From Viridibacterium curvum (GTDB lineage Bacteria; Pseudomonadota; Gammaproteobacteria; Burkholderiales; Rhodocyclaceae): 64,000 nt of DNA. Below the pieces are notes generated by a model. The model did not search any database. It was not told where the DNA came from and saw nothing but the letters and a program-made list of their open reading frames with translations. The stretch spans positions 1 to 64,000 of the forward strand of contig NZ_BAABLD010000011.1 in the NCBI RefSeq assembly GCF_039544165.1, in the 5' to 3' direction. Of the stretch, positions 1 to 8,915 are shown one piece after another; within the stretch, counting starts at the first letter, position 1; every line of letters begins with the position of its first letter. Made by a program: the position numbers and the translations under genes.

Positions 1-372
1 CCGCACGTCCCAGATCAGGCCGCCAACGCCTCACCACAGAAGCCTGAAAAGCAACCCGTTCTCGATAACTCGTCATTCCCGCGAAGGCGGGAATCCAGCG
101 ACGGTCAAGACACTGGGTTCCCGCCTTCGCGGGAACGACGACATGGACGTCTGGCGCCTGAAGGGTCGGCATGAAGGGCCGGCAAGAGGTTTCCGCACGT
201 CCCAGATCAGGCCGCCAACGCCTCACCACAGAAGCCTGAAAAGCAACCCGTTCTCGATAACTCGTCATTCCCGCGAAGGCGGGAATCCAGCGACGGTTCA
301 AGACACTGGGTTCCCGCCTGCGCGGGAACGACGACATGGACGTCTGGCGCCTGAAGGGTCGGCAAGAGGTTT
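1..372. repeat. Tandem direct repeat (about 192 bp period) carrying REP-like hairpins
   Basis: The block that starts at base 1 recurs from base 193 with almost no change; the second copy has one extra base near 296. Each copy holds a palindromic arm of the type CGTCATTCCCGCGAAGG (71-98 and 263-290), followed by an imperfect inverted arm (about 111-139 and 304-332). The same palindrome forms a perfect pair at 34516-34597. This looks like a local duplication of a REP-type intergenic element. I see no convincing gene in 1-524; the ORFs there only read through the repeats. Confidence 0.85.
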
Positions 373-401
373 CCACTCCCCCGATCAGGCACCCCGCCGT
401 T

Positions 402-515
402 CCCTCCAGCTTTATGCACGGCGCAGCCGCATGAAGCTCCCCTCTCCCGCAAGCGGGAGAGGGGTTGGGGGAGAGGGCATGGCGTAGAGGCTGGCCCGTC
501 AGGGCCGGGAGAGGG
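402..515. repeat. Dispersed GC-rich palindromic element, copy A
   Basis: About 114 bp with a core hairpin built from CCCCTCTCCCG and CGGGAGAGGGG (437-464), followed by a G-rich tail and a second small palindrome, TGGCCCGTCAGGGCC. A near-identical element lies at 1481-1597, so one copy sits on each side of the hemerythrin-like gene. The core hairpin alone is seen again near 24106. Its position just downstream of the minus-strand gene ending at 525 would let it act as an mRNA 3' structure. Confidence 0.75.
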
Positions 516-524
516 GTCACCCCC

Positions 525-1247
525 TCAAGCAGCCACCACCACCCCACCACGCAGCGCCGCCTCCAGCTTGGCCCAGGCGCGCGGCGACAGCAGCGCACGG
601 CATTCCGACAGCAAACCATCAAAGGCCTCGGCCGGCATGCCCGGTCGCACGGCACACAGAAAACCCGCACGCTCGCCCGCATTGGCCGCCTGCACCATCC
701 AGGGCAGCATCAACGCTGCCTTCTCTGGCGGAATCGCACTGACCAGACGACGCTCGATGTCGAGAATCTCGTCATCGGCATAGTTCGCCCACAGCACCGC
801 ATTGTGATCGCGCTCTTCCATCGCCATGTGCTCCAGGTTCTCGGCCACGAACAGCGACAGCCGCGTGTACAGGTGGTACCCCAAAGCATCACGCGCATCG
901 TCTGCCGCCTGCTCCAGCGCAGTCACTTCGGCATGCAGCGCGGCGATGGCCTGCTCATGCGCTACGTGCTCGCCCGCACCATGACGGGTCGAGCCCGGCT
1001 GACGCGCCTCCATCGCCACGTGGATGAACGCATTCTCGTGATGCAGATGCCCCGTCATCACCTCCAGCAGGGTGCGCACGGCAGTCAGCGTCTCGGCTGT
1101 CTCGCTGGCGTCCTGCCAGTCGCAGCTGCCCACGCCGTGCAGGGTGTGCTGCATCAGCAGACGCAGCCCCTTGTGCGGAAAGTTGTAGATGTTGAAACGC
1201 CCCGTCGCCGATTGCGTGGCGGCTATCTGTTGCGCATTGGTTTGCAT
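525..1247 (-). CDS. Hemerythrin-like HHE-domain protein
   Basis: A 240-residue soluble protein with the spaced His/Glu pattern of the hemerythrin/HHE cation-binding fold: HTLHG near the N-terminus, HLHHENAFIH in the second helix, H..H in the middle and MEERDHN in the fourth helix. These would hold a di-iron centre that binds O2 or senses redox state or NO; that role is family knowledge, not shown here. There is no signal peptide or membrane segment, so it is cytoplasmic. It is a single gene flanked by dispersed repeats. Three 11-bp-spaced TTTAAG-type boxes lie about 135 bp upstream (1382-1409) and suggest control by an OmpR-family response regulator. Confidence 0.8.
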   Translation of the reverse strand: MQTNAQQIAATQSATGRFNIYNFPHKGLRLLMQHTLHGVGSCDWQDASETAETLTAVRTLLEVMTGHLHHENAFIHVAMEARQPGSTRHGAGEHVAHEQAIAALHAEVTALEQAADDARDALGYHLYTRLSLFVAENLEHMAMEERDHNAVLWANYADDEILDIERRLVSAIPPEKAALMLPWMVQAANAGERAGFLCAVRPGMPAEAFDGLLSECRALLSPRAWAKLEAALRGGVVVAA

Positions 1248-1381
1248 GTTTGAACTCCCTTTCAGAACTGAAAATGATCACTGACATCACGATGAAGCTG
1301 CCTTTCCGCAGGCCGCCAGATGCCGCCCGCTGCAGTGATGCCAATGTAGGGAGTCGCCGCGCCACACACTCCTAAATCTTC

Positions 1382-1409
1382 GTTAAGCAAACCTTAAAGC
1401 AACCTTAAA
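1382..1409 (-). promoter_or_regulatory. PmrA/QseB-like triple direct-repeat box
   Basis: Read on the minus strand, this is TTTAAG, 5 bp, TTTAAG, 5 bp, CTTAAC, which gives an exact 11-bp period. The published PmrA/BasR/QseB-type consensus is (C/T)TTAA(G/T)-N5-(C/T)TTAA(G/T); the first two boxes match fully and the third differs at its last base. It lies upstream of the hemerythrin-like gene, whereas ettA starts almost 400 bp away on the other side. A clear -10 could not be assigned. Confidence 0.5.
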
Positions 1410-1480
1410 GCCCTGTATGCAAAGGCCTTTTGCCCTTTGGTACGTACGGCAACCCGCTGAGGACCAAGCCACTGCCCTGC

Positions 1481-1597
1481 CCTCCAGCTTCATGCGCGGC
1501 ACAGCCGCTCGCTGCTCCCCTCGCCCGTGTAGCGGGAGAGGGGCTGGGGGAGAGGGCATTACGAAGAGGGTGGCCCGTCAGGGCCGGGAGAAGGCAA
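1481..1597. repeat. Dispersed GC-rich palindromic element, copy B
   Basis: Near-duplicate of the element at 402-515, including the CCTCCAGCTT entry, the CGGGAGAGGGG hairpin arm and the TGGCCCGTCAGGGCC small palindrome. It occupies the middle of the 546-bp gene-free stretch 1248-1793. The rest of that stretch holds the three regulatory boxes at 1382-1409 and the ettA leader; no other gene is supported there. Confidence 0.75.
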
Positions 1598-1793
1598 ATC
1601 CCCGCCCCCCTCGCAAGACCCGCCACGCAGCCACAAGGTATCCTTACGCCTTTCTCATCAACCCACAGGGAAGTTCCAGAAACCCTTCCGGCTAGGCGCG
1701 CCGACGCAGTTACCAAAACGCGCAGTACGTCTTGGTACGGCAAGGAGGCGCAACAACGATGGAAGCGATTCTGGGAAGCCCGCACGAGAACCC

Positions 1794-3458
<1,665 letters not shown>

Positions 3459-3502
3459 ATTCACGACATCCGGTTCTACCAATATCAATCAAGTGTACAA
3501 AC

Positions 3503-5572
3503 ATGGCCAAAGCAAACATCCTCGGTGACATACGCGCTGAACATGACGGTGCGATGCTTGAAACGGTGTTTGTTGAAACACCTGATTACCGAACGCTTGT
3601 TGAAACTGACGACAAAATTGTCGTCGTTGGCAGACGCGGAACGGGCAAAAGCGCCCTCACAAACAAGCTTCATAGGCACTGGGAAAATCTCAACCAACAT
3701 TCGGTGATTTTGATAGCGCCGAATGAGGAAGACGTAATTGGCATTCGGCCATCTATCGCCCAGCTAGGAGAGCAAGTTTCCCACACCCGCGCAGCAGTCA
3801 AAACCCTCTGGCAGTATGCGTTACTGATGGAAATTGTTCACAAATTTCATCAGAACTACAAATCCAGAAACTCAATCGCCTCTAGTGAATTACTTCATCG
3901 ACACAACAGCGCATGGACTGGTGATAGTCCAATTTTTTTCAAACTTCGTACCAAGCTTAAGCTGCTCGAAAAGCAAGTTCCTGTTGCCGAAGAGCGCATC
4001 GCAGAACTGGCTCACTTTTTGGAAATTAAGGCGATACAGAAAGAAGTTAGTCGCATTAACAGCGAGTACCCAAGGAAGTTTTGCATTCTGATTGATCGGC
4101 TTGATGAGGGATACGAGCCAGATAAAGTCGGCGTAGGAATTGTTGACGGAGTGGTCTACGGGACGATGGATTTGATCCAAGGTCTATCCCCTAACATTCG
4201 ATCCGTAGTTTTTCTACGCGACAACATCTACCGGGCCATCGAACATTGGGACCAAGACTTCTCAAGAAACATCGAAGGACAAGTGCTCCGACTGCACTGG
4301 GACTACCACTTACTCCTCAACTTGGTGGCAAGTCGCCTTCGAACCGTTCGCAAGCTAGACATAGACAACAATATTCGCGTTTGGAACAAGTGCACAGCCA
4401 ATGGATTGAAAGAAAAATCTGGCTTTAGTAAATGCCTTCGGCTAACACTCTATCGCCCCCGTGACATTCTTGCGCTTTTAAACGAAGCATTCTTAAGTGC
4501 CTCTCGTCAAAACCGAGAGGAGATCGTCGATGAGGACATAGATGCAGCTGCAAAAGCGATATCTCGCCTTCGCTTGAGCGATCTCCACAAGGAATACTCT
4601 GCGGTATTCCCGGGCCTAGAGGTGGTAACACAAGCCTTCTCCGGAGGGACGTCTAGGATGTATGTGGAAGACGCTCTTTCAAGAATCGAAAATGTTCTTC
4701 AGTCTGAGATTTCGTCCTCACCTGCAGCTCAGCATCTAGAAATTCTAAAATCACCAACCGAAGTACTGCGCTCTTTATACAGCGTCGGCTTCGTCGGCCT
4801 ACACGAAGACACGACAGGGAGCTACGTGTTCTGCCACGACGGCAAGCATCCAGACAAAGAGTTTGTCGCAGAAAAGCGGCTACTTATTCATCCTTGCTAT
4901 GCCCCGGCCTTGAATCTTGCCGACCCAGAGTTCGAGCAAAATGAAGCTGAAGAAATATTTGATGAGTATGAAATAACAGTTTCCTCTCTCACGCCAGAGA
5001 TAAGAAAAGCAAAGTTAGGTCAACAAATTGAAAAGCTTAAAAACATAGAAAGTGGCGACGAACACGCCGGCGCATTTGAGGAATGGTGCCTCGAGACGAT
5101 TAGAATCGCATTTGCCAATAAGCTTAAAAACATTCAGCTTCATCCGAACAAGAACGCAACTCTACGACGAGACATAGTGGCTACAAACTACAAGGGCTCT
5201 GAACTCTGGGAACGCATTTACGATGACTACAAAAGCCGAAGCATAATCTTTGAAATAAAGAACTATGAAGACATCGGCGTATCCGAGTATCGACAAGTAT
5301 TCGGCTACCTTGGCAGAGAGTATGGAAAACTTGCCTTCATAATTTGCCGAGATAGCGACCACCTCCTAAAAAAAGGGAAGGAAATGAATGCGTTTCTTGA
5401 ATTTTACAAACACGAAAACAGTTCAATAATTATAAAAATAACAGCCAAGTTTTTAACGGACATACTGTCAAAGCTAAGAAATCCGCAAAAACATGATGCG
5501 GCCGACCATATGCTCAAAGGCTTGCTTGATTTGTACGTCCGGCAATACGCATCCGCTCAGCCATCAAAATAA
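3503..5572 (+). CDS. Sll1717-type P-loop ATPase fused to a PD-(D/E)xK nuclease-like domain
   Basis: A 689-residue cytoplasmic protein. Residues 43-50 form Walker A (GRRGTGKS), 194-202 Walker B (CILIDRLDE), and a VVFLRDN stretch near 235-241 looks like a sensor region; this resembles the Sll1717/STAND-like ATPase group. The C-terminal part (about 520-650) looks like a restriction-endonuclease fold: a helix with E527/E528, then D557 in RRDIV and E584-x-K586 in IFEIKNY, the order and spacing of a PD-(D/E)xK active site. The gene is visibly more A/T-rich than ettA upstream, has no strong ribosome site, and its stop codon abuts a repeat element at 5571. A single-gene antiphage defence role is inferred, not shown. 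Confidence 0.75.
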   Translation: MAKANILGDIRAEHDGAMLETVFVETPDYRTLVETDDKIVVVGRRGTGKSALTNKLHRHWENLNQHSVILIAPNEEDVIGIRPSIAQLGEQVSHTRAAVKTLWQYALLMEIVHKFHQNYKSRNSIASSELLHRHNSAWTGDSPIFFKLRTKLKLLEKQVPVAEERIAELAHFLEIKAIQKEVSRINSEYPRKFCILIDRLDEGYEPDKVGVGIVDGVVYGTMDLIQGLSPNIRSVVFLRDNIYRAIEHWDQDFSRNIEGQVLRLHWDYHLLLNLVASRLRTVRKLDIDNNIRVWNKCTANGLKEKSGFSKCLRLTLYRPRDILALLNEAFLSASRQNREEIVDEDIDAAAKAISRLRLSDLHKEYSAVFPGLEVVTQAFSGGTSRMYVEDALSRIENVLQSEISSSPAAQHLEILKSPTEVLRSLYSVGFVGLHEDTTGSYVFCHDGKHPDKEFVAEKRLLIHPCYAPALNLADPEFEQNEAEEIFDEYEITVSSLTPEIRKAKLGQQIEKLKNIESGDEHAGAFEEWCLETIRIAFANKLKNIQLHPNKNATLRRDIVATNYKGSELWERIYDDYKSRSIIFEIKNYEDIGVSEYRQVFGYLGREYGKLAFIICRDSDHLLKKGKEMNAFLEFYKHENSSIIIKITAKFLTDILSKLRNPQKHDAADHMLKGLLDLYVRQYASAQPSK

Positions 5573-5671
5573 CGCGTAAGGTGGGCTCTGGGGTACTCGG
5601 TGGGTTGTCGCTTTGCTCCGAACCCACCCTACATTGCCCTCGTAGGGTGGGTTCGCGAAGCAACCCACCGT
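5571..5671. repeat. Intergenic inverted-repeat element
   Basis: Begins at AACGCGTAAGG, immediately at the stop codon of the ATPase-nuclease gene. Its main feature is a long imperfect hairpin between GGTGGGTTG (5599-5607) and CAACCCACC (5661-5669), with inner arms CGAACCCACCCTAC and GTAGGGTGGGTTCG. This type of GTAGGGTGGGTTCGCG element is a common dispersed intergenic repeat in proteobacteria. A degenerate second copy lies at 6561-6623. Confidence 0.7.
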
Positions 5672-5738
5672 CACGGGTGGCACATGGTCGATGCCCGTTT
5701 GGCTTGCGGGCAGGGTGCATCGGGCGGGGCTGGGCGAC

Positions 5739-5766
5739 GGGGTCAGGTCTTGCATTAACGCATTTC
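5739..5766 (+). repeat. Short direct repeat (GGGGTCAGGTCTTGCATT type), copy 1
   Basis: A 27-28 bp word, GGGGTCAGGTCTTGCATT followed by AACGCATTTC, found again in the same orientation at 6480-6507 and, slightly altered, at 7886-7912. It resembles the GGGGTCAG-type ends left by REP-associated (RAYT/IS200-like) transposition, though no transposase gene is present in the window. Copies 1 and 2 bracket the truncated membrane-protein copy exactly. Confidence 0.65.
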
Positions 5767-5802
5767 CTAGACCACGTCACATTGCCTCAGCCGCCGACAT
5801 CA

Positions 5803-6475
5803 TCACGGCACTCGCATCACCAATTCAACGCCTTCCCGCTTCATCACCTGCACCAGCTTCTGCCCCGGCAGATAGACCACCAACTGACTGTCTGAGCTCT
5901 CAACCAGAAAACCTTTCAGCTCAGGCAAGCCGTCTCGTTTGAACACAATGCAGCGATGTTTGAGCACGCCCGTCTCGCAGCCTTCGCTGTACTGAGTGAG
6001 TTGCGCGTTTGCGACCTTGTCGCCGGCCTCTTTGCCTAGTTGTGAAGGGAGATACAGCACCGTTCCGAACAGCAAGGGCACGTGCAGAATGAACAGACCC
6101 ACCGCTGCGAAGTAGGAAGACGAGAGCCCCAGAACCAGCATCCAGCGTGGAAACCGTTTCATCCAGGCGCTTAGGGTCCGCTTGAGCACCTGGTCCTTCT
6201 CATTGAGCACTAGCATCACCATGATAAAGCAGGCTGACGCCAGGCACAGCCCCCAGAGCGCCAGCTTCCACCAGTAGGTCTTGAGATAGAGATACGCGTC
6301 GGCGATGGCGCCGATCATGACGTAGTAACCCGTCATCAGTACCCACTCGACGGGCTTGGGAAAGAGGTCGGCATCCAGCCCCCAGGCGGCGATGCGTGCC
6401 TCGTGGTAGCGGGAGCCCGCCACATGCAGGGCGAGGCCGCCGATGGTGATGAGAAAGGCGCTCCACTTGCAAAAG
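5803..6475 (-). pseudogene. 5'-truncated duplicate of the four-helix membrane protein at 7951-8691
   Basis: Residues from ...KWSAFLI to the end align without any indel to the intact copy (constant offset of 2148 bp), with scattered substitutions. Upstream of about 6470 the homology stops inside the repeat at 6480-6507, so the first 25 or so codons, including the start, are missing and an in-frame stop comes before the homology. Translation could only begin at the internal GTG at 6423 (206 residues), which lacks the first membrane helix. The remaining body keeps the other helices and the Cys-containing C-terminal domain. Probably non-functional. Confidence 0.8.
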
Positions 6476-6479
6476 CGCC

Positions 6480-6507
6480 GGGGTCAGGTCTTGCATTAAC
6501 GCATTTC
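6480..6507 (+). repeat. Short direct repeat (GGGGTCAGGTCTTGCATT type), copy 2
   Basis: Identical over 27 bp to the repeat at 5739. It marks the precise point where the truncated membrane-protein copy loses similarity to its intact relative. Same orientation as copies 1 and 3. Confidence 0.65.
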
Positions 6508-6560
6508 GTATAAACGTCGCCACTGACCTGCAAAGTCTGCACTACAAGGCTGAATCAACC

Positions 6561-6623
6561 AACGCGTAAGGCGTGTTCGTGGGGCACGCGGCGGGTAGTC
6601 GCTACGCTCCGAATTCACCCTAC
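6561..6623. repeat. Degenerate copy of the 5571-5671 element
   Basis: Starts with the same AACGCGTAAGG and keeps the TCGCTACGCTCCGAA and CACCCTAC portions of the first copy, at a constant offset of about 990 bp. The hairpin pairing is decayed. The rest of the gap 6508-6759 shows nothing else except the leader of the next gene. Confidence 0.55.
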
Positions 6624-6759
6624 GAGCTGGATCAGCATCATGACCTCACTGCAGTCGATCTGCATCAGGCCCTGCATTTCATCTGAGCGACAACCCGCTA
6701 TGGGCAAGGCCGAATCAGATAATCCAGGGAACATCAGAAGAATCGGGTGGATGGAGTAG

Positions 6760-7791
6760 ATGGACAACAGTGTTTTAAAGTGCCCGGAATGCCGGGGGCA
6801 GATGCGCTATATCGCCGGCGGCGGTGAGCGTCTTGAATGCCCGTATTGCAAAACGAAATGTCTGGTTTCGCCTTCCGGAGCCCTGGTGCGGCAGGAGGCC
6901 TTGAAGGAACTGGATTTTGCCGCCAGCCTCGCACCACCCAAGCCCAGGAGCGTCGCCTGTGGTGGTTGCGGCGCGAATATCGTGCTGCCGCTACAAGCCA
7001 GCTCTCTGCCTTGCCCCTATTGCCAGAACGTACTGGTCGCGCAGTCGGCCATGGCGAACAACGGAAGCGCCCCGTCGGCATTGATACCGCTGCAGGTTGA
7101 TGCCGCTGAAGCACAGCATATGTTTCTCGAATGGCTCAAGAGCACGCCTGCTGATGTAGCGCAACGTCAGAAGGCAAAGCGACTCGCCCCTGTGTACTTT
7201 CCGTACTGGACTTTCGATGCCAGGGTCAGCGGTACATACTGCGTGCGGATTGAAAGGGAAGGAGAGAACGGGCGGACGGAAACGTCGACATGCACCGACT
7301 CGATCTCCAAACATTTTGATGACGTACTTGTGCCCGCCTCGGAATCGGTTCCCCATGCGTTGTTATATGGTCTTGAGCCCTGGCATCTGGACAAGCTCGA
7401 GCCCTACCGTGTCGAATTTGTCACGGGCGTTCCCATCGAAAACGCATCCTTGGATCTGTCTCGAGGGCGCCAGCTTCTTGAAGAGCGCATCAGGCAGAAG
7501 ACTGAAGACGCCATCCGCAAGATTCCCGGTGTTGATGATGCAAAGATCACGTCGATGGACATCCAGCTCGACGACGTCAAGTTCAGACACATCCTGCTAC
7601 CACTATGGGTTGGGTCTGTCGAGCGCGGCGACAAGGAGTATCCATTCGTTATCAACGGGCGTTCGGCAGAGGTCCGGGGTGAAGTCCCGATTGCGGCCCG
7701 CGACATCGTCTCGCTGATCGTAACCCTGCTGAAATACGCGCTGCTGATCTACCTGGGATTCAAAGTGCTCGGCTTTCTGCTTTTTCGCTGA
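6760..7791 (+). CDS. Double zinc-ribbon protein with C-terminal membrane anchor
   Basis: 343 residues. Two CxxC...CxxC zinc ribbons are visible: C8/C11 with C27/C30, and C67/C70 with C85/C88. A soluble mixed alpha/beta body follows (about 100-310), then one hydrophobic helix at the very C-terminus ending in GFLLFR. Related proteins are often labelled primosomal protein N'-like or TFIIB-type zinc-ribbon proteins, but nothing here supports a helicase function. The tail helix suggests attachment to the cytoplasmic membrane with the ribbons inside the cell. It is monocistronic, followed by a hairpin terminator at 7819. Function unknown. Confidence 0.7.
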   Translation: MDNSVLKCPECRGQMRYIAGGGERLECPYCKTKCLVSPSGALVRQEALKELDFAASLAPPKPRSVACGGCGANIVLPLQASSLPCPYCQNVLVAQSAMANNGSAPSALIPLQVDAAEAQHMFLEWLKSTPADVAQRQKAKRLAPVYFPYWTFDARVSGTYCVRIEREGENGRTETSTCTDSISKHFDDVLVPASESVPHALLYGLEPWHLDKLEPYRVEFVTGVPIENASLDLSRGRQLLEERIRQKTEDAIRKIPGVDDAKITSMDIQLDDVKFRHILLPLWVGSVERGDKEYPFVINGRSAEVRGEVPIAARDIVSLIVTLLKYALLIYLGFKVLGFLLFR

Positions 7792-7818
7792 CTTTGAACT
7801 AAGGCGACGCTGCACAGG

Positions 7819-7847
7819 AAAAGGGGCGCTTCGTGCGCCCTTTGTTT
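7819..7847 (+). terminator. Rho-independent terminator after the zinc-ribbon gene
   Basis: Stem AAAGGGGCGC and GCGCCCTTT around a TTCGT loop, followed by TGTTTCTTG. It lies 28 bp after the stop codon. Confidence 0.75.
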
Positions 7848-7885
7848 CTTGTATTTCTGGCTTCTGGCTTCGGGGTCATGTCTTC

Positions 7886-7912
7886 GGGGGCAGGTCTTGC
7901 ATTAACGCATTT
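7886..7912 (+). repeat. Short direct repeat (GGGGTCAGGTCTTGCATT type), copy 3
   Basis: A variant of the word at 5739 and 6480 with a G-rich left end. It lies just past the 3' end of the intact membrane-protein gene, at the position corresponding to copy 1 beyond the truncated gene. Homology between the two segments therefore starts at the repeat itself. Confidence 0.6.
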
Positions 7913-7950
7913 CTCTAGGCCACGTCACATTGCCTCAGCCGCCGACATCA

Positions 7951-8691
7951 TCACGGCACTCGCATCACCAATTCAACGCCTTCCCTCTTCATCACCTGCA
8001 CCAGCTTCTGCCCCTGCAGATAGACCACCAACTGACTGTCTGAGCTCTCAACCAGAAAACCTTTCAGCTCAGGCAAGCCGTCTCGTTTGAACACAATGCA
8101 GCGATGTTTTAGCACGCCCGTCTCGCAGCCTTCGCTGTACTGAGTGAGTTGCGCGTTTGCGACCTTGTCGCCGGCCTCTTTGCCTAGTTGTGAAGGGAGA
8201 TACAGCACCGTTCCGAACAGCAAGGGCACGTACAGAATGAACAGACCCACCGCTGCGAAGTAAGAAGTCGAAAGGCCTAGAGCCATCATCCAGTGTGGGC
8301 AGCGCTTCATCCAGCCGCCTACGGCTCGCTTCAGTAACTGGTCCTTCTGCTGAAGCCGGAGCATCACCATGACAAAACAGGCTATCGCCAGACACAGTGC
8401 CCAGAACGCCAACCTCCACCAGTAGGTCTTGAGGTAGAGATACGCGTCAGCGATGGCGCCGACCATGACGTAGTAGCCCGTCATCAGCACCCACTCGACG
8501 GGCTTGGGAAAGAGGTCGGCATCCAGCCCCCAGGCTGCGATGCGTGCCTCGTGATAGCGGGAGCCCGCTACATGCAGGGCCAGGCCGCCGATGGAGATGA
8601 GGAAGGCGCTCCACTTGAGCAAGGCGTCCCACGGGAACGAAGTCGCGGCTTCACTCCCTTGCAGGCTCTGCGCATCCACGGCACTCCCCAT
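7951..8691 (-). CDS. Integral membrane protein of unknown function (intact copy)
   Basis: 246 residues. Hydrophobic helices are visible near residues 27-45, 75-95, 100-122 and 145-175. A C-terminal soluble domain with two Cys (EGCETGVLKHRCIVF) follows, which could form a periplasmic disulfide. I recognise no family. The start ATG at 8691 gives a short hydrophilic N-terminus before the first helix. The gene has a 5'-truncated duplicate about 2.1 kb to the left, and the 3' flanks of both copies are the same repeat. The stretch 8692-8915 upstream shows no gene. Confidence 0.65.
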   Translation of the reverse strand: MGSAVDAQSLQGSEAATSFPWDALLKWSAFLISIGGLALHVAGSRYHEARIAAWGLDADLFPKPVEWVLMTGYYVMVGAIADAYLYLKTYWWRLAFWALCLAIACFVMVMLRLQQKDQLLKRAVGGWMKRCPHWMMALGLSTSYFAAVGLFILYVPLLFGTVLYLPSQLGKEAGDKVANAQLTQYSEGCETGVLKHRCIVFKRDGLPELKGFLVESSDSQLVVYLQGQKLVQVMKREGVELVMRVP

Positions 8692-8915
8692 CGCCTCTGC
8701 TCCCTTCGCTCCAGCTGCGGGCCGGATTATTTGAATGGGATTCTATGCCCCCAAGCCTGCGCATTTCGCGACATTGTGCGCACCCGGGCAAACCTGCCCT
8801 TTTGGGCGCACACATTCCTGCAGGAAACTCGGACTCACGGTATCGCGTCTGCGTTAGGCTTCGGAAAAATGGCCCCGAAGCGGGCCGATAGCTCAATCAC
8901 GTCGGGGGAAACGCC

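Noticed and set aside
143..487. Frame across the left-edge repeats
   Set aside because: It only translates the duplicated REP-like sequence.
8870..8915. Short GATAGCTCAAT-type run resembling a tRNA D-arm
   Set aside because: No acceptor stem, anticodon loop or T-arm could be folded around it.
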